From Taudactylus pleione (Eukaryota > Chordata > Amphibia > Anura > Myobatrachidae), in the NCBI GenBank assembly GCA_031769625.1, contig JAUIMM010001424.1, positions 62,001 to 126,000 of the forward strand: a stretch of DNA of 64,000 nucleotides, written 5' to 3'. Positions within the stretch are counted from its first letter, which is position 1, and every line of letters starts with the position of its first letter. Of the stretch, positions 1 through 10,820 are shown piece after piece. A program made the position numbers and the translations under genes. The notes beneath the pieces are model-generated. The model was not told the DNA's origin. It did not search any database and saw only the letters and a list, made by a program, of their open reading frames with translations.

Positions 1-1096
1 TGTGCTGCCCCATATATACAAACCTGCAACTACTACAAGAGGCATAATTTGAAACTGTATGATTCATTTTATTTTAAATAAAAGAAATACATGCATGACG
101 CAACACTGACTAAAAGAAAATACTTTATAGGTAGCCACAAAATATAGGTAGAGCGCTGGGATACGACAATACTTTCTTATACTACGCATAGATGACATTG
201 CCTAATAGAAACCTACGGGCTTCTTACTGGAGACTTCCCTGGGAGGGATACAATAGGCCCGAATGTCCCTCATTTGCAAAGGGCTGCTCTTACCAAGAAA
301 GCGGTCCTTTGCACACTCCTTTATGCATACCGGCATTACGAGTGCAGGCATGCATGCTAAAAGCGGCGTCATGCACCTCGCCCCACAACGGCATTTTAAA
401 TGCGGATCGTGGTAAATAGGCCCCTAATACACACAATTATTTATACATGCCGGTGCCCTCTCTGGCACAGGCGGCAAATGTCTAGTACCGACTCCGCCTG
501 TAACCAGAGGCACCGTGAGGGGGGTGGGGGGGAGCGGGTACTAATTACCCGGGCCCGCTGCTCCCCTTCCCTCTTAAATCACAGCAGCCCAGCAGTGGGA
601 GGGCTTTGCGCCGGGCTGGGGGGCTCACAGCGTCCCCCTCCCGAGCACGCAGCGCTGCAGAAGTCTTTTTTTTTGTGAGCAAATCCAAAAGGAGATGTGG
701 CCACGCCCCCTCCTTTCACCTGGGCCCGCCCACCTCTACACGCCCCTGCCTGTAACACGCAGTAGTGTGTACAGTATAATCATTTTGTATAACAATTAAA
801 GAAGACAAATACGGTTTTGTTCCAGCGATAGGTTTGTTGCTCTGATGTCTCACATTCTTTAAAGTCTCAGCAGATAGGAACAAAGTCATCAATTGTTTAT
901 TGTTTCACTGTTTATTTGAACATCAGACTCTGTCATTGTCTATTTGTAAATACAATTATTTTTCAGAGGAATTATCACAGTGTTGTATAAATATTTATAG
1001 CTTGTTGTGTTATAGCGATGATCGTTACAGTAAACACCAATAATCTCAGTCTGATGTTGGCATCTCCTGCTGTAAGAGGATAAACATATCGCTAAT
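1..1096. other. non-coding stretch, partly GC-rich
   Basis: No gene or recognised repeat was found. Positions about 490-760 are GC-rich with G-runs and repeated CCACGCCC/GCCCGCCC boxes. They do not behave like a clear CpG-island promoter. By position this should be intron 6 of the minus-strand lgi4-like gene. I looked for an EPTP exon on the minus strand and did not find one. Confidence 0.4.
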
Positions 1097-1406
1097 ACCG
1101 CGCATCCACTACCCGACCCAGGGAAGACAGTATGATTACAACATCGTAATCGTACCGTCGTTCCCCATCCCCTGCAGTGCTCACACTGAACGATATGTAG
1201 CGGAGTGCAGGCACTCTCCATCATCCCCGAACATGGTCAATATGTCGCTATCGGCAGATTGGCCGACATGTTCGGGCGATGAGTGATGTCAGAAATGACC
1301 AGCGGGAGCGCGCATCGCTGGTTGTTTCCGACATTTGCATGCCCAATTTGTGCCCGATTAACGTTATCGTTCAATCGCTCTGTTTAATCGGGTAGTGGAT
1401 ACCCGC
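1097..1406. mobile_element. inverted-repeat element (MITE-like)
   Basis: About 310 bp with matching ends: ATCCACTACCCGA near 1103 and its reverse complement TCGGGTAGTGGAT near 1388. The interior has further self-complementary pieces (for example GGCCGACATGTTCGGG). No coding capacity. Family not recognised. Confidence 0.55.
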
Positions 1407-1756
1407 CTTAAGGATGGAGTCGCACATTAGGCCCAATTTAGAGATGGTTGGTAATGCAGCCGCGCTTTCCATATCGGTTTCGGGAATATGAAATGATAAT
1501 CTCAGCCTTTGTGCTCCATGGTGCGATGGAGTGTATGAGCGGTGAGATGACCACGTTCAGGATAAGTGGTCCCTGTATTTGTGATGAAGGTTGTAAACAC
1601 TACAACATTGATGCAACATCGGTTGCACTATCAACATTTGCATTAGCCTGGGGCAGGAGTGGCTGCTTATTGCCTAACCCTGGCCTAGGGTCTACTCTAG
1701 CGACTCTCCTCACATCCAACCAAAAATGGCCTCTGAAGAGGGGTATTTGCAACATG

Positions 1757-2665
1757 CCCATGACACCCCCATAACACTCCTATGACACCCCCATAACACG
1801 CCCGTGACACCCCCATAACACGTCCATGACACCCCCATAACACGCCCATGACACCCCCATGACACCCCCATAACACGCCCATGACACCCCCATAACACCC
1901 CCATAACACTCCCATGACACCCCCATAACACGCCCATGACACCCCCATAACACTCCTATGACACCCCCATAACACGCCCATGACACCCCCATAACATGCC
2001 CATGACACCCCCATAACACGCCTATGACACCCCCATAACACGCCCATGACACCCCCCATAACACTCTTATGACTCCCCCATAACACCCCCATAACACTCC
2101 CATGACACCCCCATAACACGCCCATGACACCCCCATAACACGCCCATGACACCCCCATAACACGCCTATGACACCCCCATAACACGCCTATGACACCCCC
2201 ATAACACGCCCATGACACCCCATAACACGCCCATGACACCCCCATAACACGCCTATGACACCCCCATAACATGCCCATGACACCCCATAACACGCCCATG
2301 ACACCCCCATAACACGCCCATTACACCCCCATGACACCCCCATAACACGCCCATGACACCCCCATAACACCCCCATAACACGCCCATGACACCCCCATAA
2401 CACGCCCATGACACCCCCATAACACTCCTATGACACCCCCATAACACGCCCATGACACCCCCATAACACGCCTATGACACCCCCATAACACCCCCATAAC
2501 ACGCCCGTGACACCCCCATAACATGCCTATGACACCCCATAACACTCCTATGACACCCCCATAACACGCCCATGACACCCCCATAACACTCCTATGACAC
2601 CCCCACAACACGCCTATGACACCCCCATAACACGCCCATGACACCCCCATAACACGCCTATGAAA
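1757..2665. repeat. 22-bp C-rich minisatellite, about 41 units
   Basis: Tandem copies of a 22-bp unit built from CACCCCCATAACACGCC and CATGA, with variants (ACTCC, ACACCCC). The minus strand is G-rich (GGGGGTGT, ATGGGCG), and if transcribed with the lgi4-like gene it would give G-rich RNA. Several overlapping open frames over it encode only GVLWGCHG-like repeats and are not genes. Confidence 0.95.
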
Positions 2666-3195
2666 GAGCCCTTATTGCTATCACTTTAGGTCACCTCCCA
2701 GTCTCCACCCTGATGCTCCCAATCACAAGTGCTAGCGATGCCATATGCAATCACGAGCGGCATAGGACACGTGGGTTAGTGGGTGCAGTGAGGAATTCCT
2801 GGACTTTTCGCGTAAGCGCAGTAGCAAAACCTCTCTACATCAGGCCCCTGTGGTGTATTTTATAGCTCGGGTCATGGAGTTACTATGAAACTGCAGGAAT
2901 CCCATCTAATATCACATTATAGTGCTCGGGAAATGCCTGAGCATTTTTATAGATGTATTTGGAACCTGTCAGCATTGCAGTTATCTCTACTATCTCCTCT
3001 CCTGTACTCCGCCGTTACAGCGCCCCTAAATCATACAAGTCCCCCAACTGTGCAGCCAGGCTATACTGGGGCAGCTGTAAGGTGCCAACTGCCCATCTCA
3101 CTCTCTGGCACTAATGTTTCCTGCTGCTGGAATAGAACAAAACACACTGGCAAAATGAGACAATTCGCAGTCCCCCCTCCCCCCCTCCTTTTAGA
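2666..3195. other. unassigned non-coding stretch
   Basis: No gene, clear repeat or regulatory element recognised between the 22-bp minisatellite and the SINE/LINE-tail-like segment. The open frame starting near 2885 has no family features and runs into repeat-like sequence. Confidence 0.4.
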
Positions 3196-3535
3196 TTGTA
3201 AGCTCCAATGGGCAGAGTCCTCCCCCCTCCTGTTCTCACTACCTACTGCTCTCACACACCAGCAGCACACCCGCCTCCTTGGGATCAGTGCCCCCAGGCA
3301 CCAATGCCTCTCTCCCTTCCCCCCTTTAGTGGCTCTAAACCTGTTAGTTGTGCCTACACTAATGGGTACAGATGTACTTCCTCTGTACCCCCTGCTCCCA
3401 TTGTTGTGTTGTGACTGTAGTGCTATTTGGTAGTTGTTATTACTGTAATGTACTATTTACTGTTTTGTATTATTTGCCTTCGGTATAGCACTGCGTAGCA
3501 CATGTGGCTCCCTATAAATGCAGAAGAAAGAATCA
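3196..3535 (+). mobile_element. L2/SINE-tail-like relic
   Basis: Contains TTAGATTGTAAGCTCCAATG followed by GGGCAGAGTC and, near the end, CACTGCGTAGCACATGTGGC and CTATAAATGCAGAAGAA. This order (TTAGATTGTAAGCTC, GGGCAG, GCGCTATATAAAT-like end) is typical of 3' ends of L2-type retroposons and the SINEs that borrow them. It has a better-preserved counterpart at 55615-55720. Old and diverged. Confidence 0.45.
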
Positions 3536-3780
3536 GAATCAGATATACAGTGCATTATATTACTAACCGTTACAGAGACCCAATACAATACTACGCTGAC
3601 AGACTGGCATTGGGGGTCTCAGCTACTAAAGGATTCAGCATCACTGCAACAACAGCTGCCTTCTCCCACAGACACCAGTAGGGGGCAGCAACAGAACACA
3701 ATACACAAAGTGCATAACACAAAGCACAATAGTGACTACAAGCAGCACAATAAGCTATTGCCTCATTTGTTTCTATTATT

Positions 3781-3781
3781 A

Positions 3782-3864
<83 letters not shown>

Positions 3865-3945
3865 AATTATTATCATTATTATATTATTATTATTATTACA
3901 TTATTACATTATTATTATTATATTATTATATTATTATTATTATTA

Positions 3946-3977
<32 letters not shown>
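3781..3977. repeat. TTA/ATT microsatellite
   Basis: About 195 bp of ATT triplets interrupted by ACATT and ATCATT steps. Open frames of poly-Ile/Leu/Tyr over it are artefacts. Confidence 0.97.
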
Positions 3978-4035
3978 GCCTGTATAAAGTTCCAACATTT
4001 TACATAGTACAAGCGTTTGGAAGTTCATGTTACCC

Positions 4036-4250
4036 ATACATGCCTACTCTCCCGGGAATCGCGAGAGGCTCCCGATTTTTTGGGTAACCCCCCGCACCCC
4101 TGGAAGAGTAGGCATATCTCCCGCATCCCACCCCTTCCTAGTGAAGTGGGCAAGATGGGGAGATTTACCTGGAATTTTTGGGTCCGTAGGGAAGGGACAG
4201 GGCTGAATGGCGCAAATCGCATCATTTAGCCCGCCCCCTCACGGACCCGC
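4036..4250. mobile_element. transposon-like fragment with internal complementarity
   Basis: ATGCCTACTCTCCCGGGA near 4039 is matched by GAAGAGTAGGCAT near 4103, and CCCGGGAATCGCGAGAGGCT has a related copy at about 58910-58990 (CCCGGGAGACTTG, GGGAGCCTCCCAGCC). Probably a dispersed non-autonomous element; its limits are unclear. Confidence 0.4.
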
Positions 4251-4276
4251 GAATCGGGGCCTAATTGTGTCTATAG

Positions 4277-4432
4277 CAGTGTTGGCTAACCTTGACACTC
4301 CAGCTGTTATGGAACTACATAACCCAGCATGCACTGCTAGAGTTTTGCTATTAGGGCATGCTAAAACTGTGGAAGGGCATGCTGGGATATATAGTTCCAC
4401 AACAGCTGGAGTGTCAAGGTTAGCCAACACTG
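4277..4432. mobile_element. hAT-type MITE, 156 bp, with 8-bp target duplication
   Basis: Ends CAGTGTTGGCTAACCTTGAC and GTCAAGGTTAGCCAACACTG are perfect reverse complements, and the inverted repeat continues into ACTCCAGCTGTT. Flanks are GTCTATAG (4269-4276) and ATCTATAG (4433-4440), an 8-bp target-site duplication with one mismatch. An 8-bp duplication and CAG...CTG ends fit the hAT superfamily. A related element lies at 55852-56008. Confidence 0.9.
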
Positions 4433-4586
4433 ATCTATAGTCTGGCCCTGCCCCCCGAAGAGGAGATTAGCAGGTCCCCTCCTGCTGCTCCCGGACAGCT
4501 GCCCAGGAGTGTCGGTAAGTATGATGTTACCCCTCAACTATGGCAGACAACACCCATAAGTAGATCGTCAGTTCCTGCTAACTCTC

Positions 4587-4882
4587 ACGGTGGGTACAAA
4601 CCTGACCGATGTGTCTGTATGTGGAACAAATGTGCTGTAAAATCTGCAGACTGCCCGATTCATCGTGAATGACATCACAGCTGGGCGGGCACTTACATGC
4701 GCCCGCCCAGTTGAGCTGTCAATCAACGCCGGCCCGCGCAGCAAGTGTATGTGCAGATATATTGGGCAGCGGCTGTGCAGTATGGCTGGCGTGATATGTC
4801 TGTGAACAACGTCGTTCACAGACATATCGCTGGTACACACTGGCCGATGCACACACAATATATCTGCCAGTGTGTATCCAGC
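4587..4882. mobile_element. MITE-like element with strong internal hairpin
   Basis: Outer ends are related in inverted orientation (GGTGGGTACAAACCTGACCG versus GGCCGATGCACACA...CCAGTGTGTATCC). Inside are two hairpins: GGGCGGGC...GCCCGCCC around 4683-4710, and a perfect 15-bp stem GATATGTCTGTGAAC with a 6-nt loop at about 4792-4827. Confidence 0.6.
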
Positions 4883-5312
4883 ATGACAAAGCATCATTCT
4901 GTACAGAGGCTGGTCCTGAATGATAATGGTAGCGCCCGGCCCCTCCCCCAATGGACCATAATGCAAGTTCTGTCCTCACAGGACCGTCCCGGTAAAGGTG
5001 AAATAAAATGTAAAATAAGCCCCCTGCTTGGGCGATGATCACACTCGGGGGGTTGCATCCGCCCCTTCTTTGCCTTATTCTAACCAAAACTTGGTAACAC
5101 TCCAATGATGTCATACGCCCCACACCCCCCAATAATATGACAAATACGAACATCCCATACACTCATGTCTTTATCTTTACATTAGACAAATACATAAACA
5201 TATAGAGCTTGTATTCCCTTTACACAGCCACGGGGACCCCTCTGTTATCCAGCTGGAAAAATGTAAGACCTGCATAGACTGTACAAGTAAGACACAGGTG
5301 CACGGTACTCAC
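4883..5312. other. presumed start of intron 6, nothing recognised
   Basis: Directly downstream of the exon 6 donor on the minus strand. No EPTP-type exon, repeat or known element seen. Confidence 0.4.
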
Positions 5313-5491
5313 TGCTGCTCATGCAGTAGAAGTCTTTCTCCGATAGGTTATTTAAGGTCATCCCTTTAAATTTAGCTGGTTCCTCACACGGTAAAGGGGG
5401 CCACACAGCCACGTTCTTCCCCTCCCCGCTGATCCATTGCACGAGCCACTTGATCTGGCAGTCACAGTATAACGGGTTTCCACGCAGATCT
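5313..5491 (-). CDS. lgi4: LGI family gene (lgi4-like), exon 6: LRRCT
   Basis: A 179-nt exon with acceptor TTTTGCCTGCAG and donor GTGAGT; it enters in phase 2 and leaves in phase 1. It encodes the C-terminal LRR cap: DLRGNPLYCDCQIKWLVQW, then a variable loop, then the pair of cysteines completing the LRRCT set (CxC...C...C at exon codons 9, 11, 35 and 56). NPxxCDC resembles LGI4; KWLV and LSxKDF resemble LGI1. The loop between the second Trp and the third Cys is about 3 residues longer than in mammalian LGI4 as I recall it, and the N-x-S/T sequon usual there is absent. The EPTP repeats should follow in exons 7-8, but nothing resembling them was found at 1-5312, so the gene runs off the left edge. 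Confidence 0.9.
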
Positions 5492-5674
5492 CTGCAGGCA
5501 AAAGTCACTGTTACACTTCTGTGGGCTTCTAATATGGAACATTCTAAGCATAGATGCTCTGTTTCCCTCATGTGTAAGGTGTACACACCCAAATATCTCT
5601 AATTCCCTGAAAGGGGTGTCTGATATCAATTACATACCTCCAGCATTTACCACCTTGGGCATTTTTTATTCTAT

Positions 5675-7382
5675 GGGGTATATTTAGCAAAGTTTGATTT
5701 TGCATTCGATTTTATGTTCGATTTAGTTCACCTGTAAGACTTTTCTAAATCAAATTCGTGGTGGTTCAATTTTGATTAGTGATTTATTGTTCGGCTTTGG
5801 ATGCCCATGCCAAAATCAAGCATAAAATCGAACAGTGAATTGAACACTAAATACCTATAATAATAATAGCCCTGCTTCATGCTGGTGATTTAGCATGAGA
5901 AGGTGCCAGTTACACAGAAATATGTACAGATCAGTGAGATCCAAGCATGGTTCTGTGTGAAAATAAAACTATTAAGAGTATAAAATAAAAAAACAAAACA
6001 AAGTGGGGCACCCCCCTAAATACACAACCAGCTCTGGGCTTTTCTGAGCCGGTGCTGGTTGTAGAAATACAGGGGGGCAATACATCAACCAGCACCAGGC
6101 TCAGTGAACCAGTCCTGATTTTGGAAATACAGGGGACAAAATAAGTAGGGGTCCCCCATATTTACCAAAATTAGCACCGGACTCTTTCTAGTGGTTACCT
6201 AGTGGTTCCCACCATTGAAGTCAATGGTGGGTACCGCTCATTGGCTGAGAGAGGCAGAGGCTCATCTGTCTCAACCAATAAACGCTCAGCCAATGCATTT
6301 CTATGTGAATTTCCCTGGCTGAGCCATCAATCGAGAAGTACCATCCTTAGAGGATGATACTTATGTCCGTGGCTCTGGTATTGTTGTTTTTTGTTTTCTG
6401 AAGACATTGATACCTACATGAATTAGAGGACATGAATGGCTACAGGGATTACAAGTGAGTATGTGTGAGTGTAATAAAGTTGTACTTTCGCGGTGTGTGA
6501 GTCTTGTACTTAATTTAATATTTCTTTTGCAGGTGAACTAGAGGTACCAGCGGTCCCTTAATGCCCCACATGCTAGTACTTGTGGTTCTTCAAATATCAG
6601 CATGCAGAGGAGTCTTGCTGGGGCCTCTAGTTCTACTGTCAAGACAATATTAATTCATCTTATTTTTGACAAAATCAACCTGCCACCCTCAGCCCAGGTC
6701 TGGGGTGCCCTGAGGAGCGGGAACCTCTTTATTGGGGGGTCCCCATTTCTTTAGAGATCCCCAGCCTGAGCTGACTAGTAGTCAGGTGATAATTCTTTGG
6801 CTGGGGGACCTGGTGAAAGAATCCCATGTCTGTGGCATTACACCCCAACTAGAAAGAGTCAGGTGCTAATTTTGGTAAATAGGGGAACCCCTACTCATTT
6901 TGTCCCCCATATTTCAAAACCAGGACTGGCTGACTGAGCATGGTGCTGGTTTATAAAAATACATGGGAACCCTACGTCTTTTTCCCCCATATTTTCACAA
7001 TCAGGAACAGCTCAGAAAAGCTCAGTGCTGGTTGTGCATTTAGAGGTGGACCCCACAATTCATTTTTATTTTACTCTTTTAATAGTTTTTTTTTCGCACA
7101 GAAGCCTTCATGGATCTCATTGATCTGTGCATGTTTCTGTGTAAAATTGCCAGCATGGAGCAGGTCTATTATTTTGGGGAATTTGTGTTCGGCTACAAAT
7201 TAAATATTAGTAAATGAGGGGATCCTATGTTGGTCTATGCTAAAGTACCGATGTTTAGATGATTTTCAGTTTTGAAGTGGATTCGGTTTTATATTCGCTT
7301 TTGACTTTAGTAAATCTCTGGGGCTCAAAACTGAATGCAAAATCCCCCCAAAACACAAAATCAACCAAGATAAATATACCCC
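5675..7382. mobile_element. 1.7-kb fold-back transposon in intron 5
   Basis: Ends GGGGTATATTTAGCAAAG and its counterpart near 7360 (GATAAATATACCCC) are inverted. Complementarity continues far inward in the same mirrored order. CATGCTGGTGATTTAGCATG/TACACAGAAATATG near 5878-5925 pairs with CATGTTTCTGTGTAAAATTG near 7130. Blocks with ACCAGCACC, GGGGACAAAATAAGTAGGGG and ACTCTTTCTAGT near 6035-6195 pair with blocks at 6850-7060. Each arm is at least 500 bp. No transposase is seen. The likely target repeat is TAT/TAA (2 of 3 bases). Confidence 0.85.
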
Positions 7383-7433
7383 TAACTGTAAATCCGTTAT
7401 AATATTATTATCCAACCCTATCACCCACACTAG

Positions 7434-7815
7434 GGGGCAGATTCTCAGTCTTGCGATGGTACAAATCCATCTCGGTGCGCCATTAGAAGCACAATCGAAC
7501 GCACCATGAAAACTTGCACTAGCCCTATAGCTGGTGGAGTTTCTCCGTCTGAACATGGCGTCCTGTGTGACCGTTGTGCGTCTTTGGACGCAGCCTGTCA
7601 CTTGCCCACATTGGCCTAGCCACCCTGTTACCCCCCAGCAACATCCACTGATTTCCACAGACCTTTGCGTCCAATCCTACTCAGTCTAATCCTACGTGTC
7701 TCTGAGCGCTAACTATCGGGACACATTCGCAGTGCGAATCAGACAAATGCACAGACTTAAAATGTCATCCAAATGTGCGCAGCATCTACACTGCATGCAA
7801 CCCAGAATCAGGCCC
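7434..7815. mobile_element. MITE, GGGCCTGATTCAG family, TAG target duplication
   Basis: Left end GGGGGCAGATTCTCAGT; right end AGAATCAGGCCC in inverted orientation. It is flanked by TAG on both sides (7431-7433, 7816-7818). It belongs to a family with further copies at 45294, 46932, 55308, 57465, 61365 and 62142. 3-bp duplications suggest a PIF/Harbinger-like mechanism, which is inference. Confidence 0.75.
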
Positions 7816-8200
7816 TAGTTCTTTAGCTGGGGCCGGTACGAATACTTACATCACTGGGGTCCTCCAGAGGAGAGGAGGTATAGAAAGCCTGGGATGGAAA
7901 TGATAGCCAGCTCATGGTTGGATGAGCATTCGGTAATATGGACCCCCACCAACAGTAAATACCAGTATTGGGGGGGGGGTAATTTTAGTTAATGTAGAAG
8001 ACCTCTTTGAGGCAAGACATATCTGTGACAGCGTTAGGGAACTAACAGTGATCCTGGCTGCCTGGCAAAAGCATTGTATAAAAAATTAAAAAAACTACAA
8101 GTTGCACTTTAACCCCCTCACATATAGACCGGAACTACTGGCAGGTGTGCATGTGGGAGAATCATTTTGCTGGCTATAATTACCCCTTTTGGAACCAACT
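7816..8200. other. unassigned intronic stretch
   Basis: Unique-looking sequence within intron 5 with a short G run near 7970. No exon or repeat recognised. Confidence 0.35.
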
Positions 8201-8475
8201 AAATGAAAGCATCAGGGACGGACAGGGGCTCCAGACCAGCCCTGGCATCAAGCTCTCTGCACATGCATCTAAGTAGACGTGAGCGCTCGCACAAAGGAGG
8301 CGTGGCATCGCCACATGTCCATGTCTCTCATTATCCCAGTCAAGCAGTGGGCCAGGAGGCAGAGCTGCTCGGCCAGGTTTCAATCTGGACCGGCCCATCA
8401 GGCCATCGTCCTTCTGACATTTGCCAGCAGTACTGGACGGCCAGTCCTGCCCTTGGTGTCATTTCCTATTTATGA
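8201..8475 (+). mobile_element. dispersed repeat fragment
   Basis: Shares GACCGGCCCATCAGGCCATC and TTCTGACATTTGCCAG with a copy at about 47700-47775, where these read GACCGGCCCATCAGGCCATC and TTCTGGCATTTGCCAG. Family unknown. The short open frames over it have no domain features. Confidence 0.5.
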
Positions 8476-8631
8476 TGTTACTTTGGCTGCATTATGAGTC
8501 CACGTTTATTTAAAGTGACAAATAACTGATGGCTGACATGTGAGCCCCTATGGAATCATGTGGAGGTGTTGCTGCTTGTTGTGATGAGACCCCCATGGTG
8601 AACGCCGGCATTATCTCATTTATGTGGATTG

Positions 8632-9154
8632 AAAGATCTACAGTAAAAAGGTAGACAATGTTTAGATATACACCAGATGTATCATGTTAGACAGTCAATA
8701 GGTCGACAGGGACAAAAGGTCAACAGGGACAAAGGAGCGACACACTAAAGGTCGACATGTAAGAATGTCGACATGTACAAATGGTCAACATGATCAAAAG
8801 GTCAACATGTAAATGTTCGACACAAAAATAGTGGACTGTAAGTGCCTGACCCTAACCATCTCTTCTAGTGTCTAACCCTAACTCTCCCTCCTTGTTCCTA
8901 ACCCTAACCCTCCGGTAAGTGCCTAACCCTAACCCTCTGGTAAGTGCCTAACCCTAAATCTAAAAAAACCCAAAAACATGTGTCGACCATTTTTGTTTTG
9001 ACCATTTTCATGTCGATCTTTTGACCATTTCGACCATTAGCATCTGTCGACCTTCCTACATGTCGACCTTTAGTGTGTCAACCTTTTGTCCCTGTCGACC
9101 TATTGACGGTCTAACATCTATTTAACATTGTCTATCTAATTACTGTAGATCTTT
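8632..9154. mobile_element. 0.5-kb fold-back element with telomere-like core
   Basis: AAAGATCTACAGTAA at 8632 and TACTGTAGATCTTT at 9141-9154 are inverted. The arms then pair over some 200 bp of short modules (AGGTCGACAGGGACAAAAGG, CACACTAAAGGTCGACATGT, TTGTCCCTGTCGACCT). The centre (about 8850-8955) has several CCTAACCCTAACCCT tracts separated by GGTAAGTG. No coding sequence. Confidence 0.85.
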
Positions 9155-9357
9155 AGACCGGATCCCTATCCCATTACAGGTTTCCTATTTCTCGTAGCTG
9201 GATAAAAGCACTTACCCTGTAGACGTTTGGTTTTATACGTTTACAGGTCTTGGTGTGATAATATCTCTATATATTATACTAGGGGTCAGATTATTGCCAT
9301 TGTCTCCCATGGTGGCTGTAAGACTAAACCAAGTCCTTATTCCCCCTATTGCCTTAC

Positions 9358-9429
9358 ATGTGCTTGATGGCCGCCAGAGACCGGAATAACCCGCTGGGAA
9401 GCGATTCCAGATGATTATTAGCCAAACTC
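9358..9429 (-). CDS. lgi4: LGI family gene (lgi4-like), exon 5: LRR4
   Basis: A 72-nt exon with acceptor CCCATACAG and donor GTAAGGC, phase 2. It encodes SLANNHLESLPSGLFRSL then AAIKH plus a split codon. SLANNHLExLPxxLFRxL is the LGI4 form of the fourth repeat; LGI1 has NNLQ at the third to sixth positions. This exon is the best single argument for lgi4. The split codon AT|A with exon 6 gives Ile before DLRGN. Too short to appear as a long open frame; found by motif and splice sites. Confidence 0.9.
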
Positions 9430-9638
9430 CTGTATGGGAGGGAAACAGATTAAATGATTATACGTCAAACCAGGATCTGTCCCCTCACCCAGCTGTCCCC
9501 TCACTCCGACAATTAGTTTACATGGAAATGTATATAGCCCTGTGATATTGTACTAATCGTCCATCTTTCATCACCAACTATCCCTCCGGTTAGCCCTATA
9601 GAGCTACATCTGCACCTCGCCCCTAGTCTTATACTCAC

Positions 9639-9710
9639 AGGTGAATCAGCGACCGCAGTCCGCGCAGTGCGTTTCCTGAGATCGATTTGATGTTGTTGTT
9701 TTCAATGAAC
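9639..9710 (-). CDS. lgi4: LGI family gene (lgi4-like), exon 4: LRR3
   Basis: A 72-nt exon between acceptor TTCATCAG and donor GTGAGTAT, phase 2 at both ends. It encodes FIENNNIKSISGNALRGL then RSLIHL. This is almost the LGI1 third repeat (FIENNNIKSIS) combined with the LGI4-like NALRGLRSL. The ladder Asn is present. The exon is separated from exon 3 by 31,997 bp and from exon 5 by only 209 bp. The join CT|G restores Leu as in other LGI genes. Confidence 0.93.
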
Positions 9711-9859
9711 CTGATGAAGTTAAAAAGATTATCTTACATGTTCTCATATACTTAGTGCTGACGAGGTGACCACAAGCTTGGCCCAATCTCTGGCAGTGGT
9801 TAAAATTGGCTTTGAAGCTCCAACAAAAAAAAATTAGGTAACATAAAATAAAATCCATA

Positions 9860-10026
9860 AGGGGGATGTATCAAACCTTATAAAGGCGACGAGTGGAGGA
9901 ATTACCCATAGTAACCAATCAGCTTTTAGCTATCATTTATCAAGTCAAAGCTATATAATAGCTAGTAGCTGATTGGTTGTGTCTTCTCCAACGTTCCACT
10001 AGAGAAGGGTTCATACATCTCCCCCA
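9860..10026. mobile_element. MITE with CCAATCAG core, intron 3
   Basis: Ends GGGGGATGTATCAAACCTT and TTCATACATCTCCCCC are inverted. The inside contains ACCAATCAGCTTTTAGCTA and its mirror TAGCTGATTGGTT. Sister copies lie at 53996-54176 and, more distantly, 50677-50849. It ends about 60 bp before the giant 24-bp array. Confidence 0.85.
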
Positions 10027-10820
10027 AAGTCTAACTTTCTGGCAGGCGTTTTATCCAACTCTATAACCGGTCACCCGATGCCTCTATACAGAAACACTAC
10101 AGAGGGATTAGACAGGGATTAGACAGCAGCACTACAGAGGGATTAGACAGCAGCACTACAGAGGGATTAGACAGGGATTAGACAGCAGCACTACAGATGG
10201 TTTAGACAGAAGCACTACAGAGGGATTAGACAGAAGCACTACAGAGGGATTAGACAGAAGTATTATAGAGAGATTAGACAGAAGTATTATAGAGGGATTA
10301 GACAGAAGTATTATAGAGAGATTAGACAGGAGCACTATAGAGGGATTAGACAGAAGTATTATAGAGAGATTAGACAGGAGCACTATATAGGGATTAGACA
10401 GAAGCACTATAGAGGGATTAGACAGAAGCACTATAGAGGGATTAGACAGAAGCACTATAGAGAGATTAGACAGAAGCACTATAGAGGGATTAGACAGAAG
10501 CACTACAGAGGGATTAGACAGCAGCACTATAGAGAGATTAGACAGCAGCACTATAGAGAGATTAGACAGCAGCACTATAGAGGGATTAGACAGAAGCACT
10601 ATAGAGAGATTAGACAGGAGCACTATAGAGGGATTAGACAGGAGCACTATAGAGGGATTAGACAGAAGCACTATAGAGGGATTAGACAGAAGCACTACAG
10701 AGGGATTAGACAGCAGCACTACAGAGGGATTAGACAGAAGCACTACAGAGGGATTAGACAGCAGCACTACAGAGGGATTAGACAGCAGCACTATAGAGAG
10801 ATTAGACAGGAGCACTATAG

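Noticed and set aside
1697..2650. Gly/Val/Trp/Cys repeat proteins on the minus strand
   Set aside because: These are frames of the 22-bp minisatellite; three frames give the same peptide pattern.
3518..4087. Poly-Tyr/Ile open frame
   Set aside because: Translation of the TTA microsatellite.
4719..5162. Minus-strand open frame containing VIIAQAGG, considered as an LGI EPTP exon because EPTP repeats contain VIAQ
   Set aside because: No WDH/WN motif follows, it overlaps a MITE, and splice sites in the required phase are missing.
8850..8956. Interstitial telomere or chromosome end
   Set aside because: Only a few short CCCTAA repeats, broken by other sequence and enclosed in the inverted arms of a transposon-like element.
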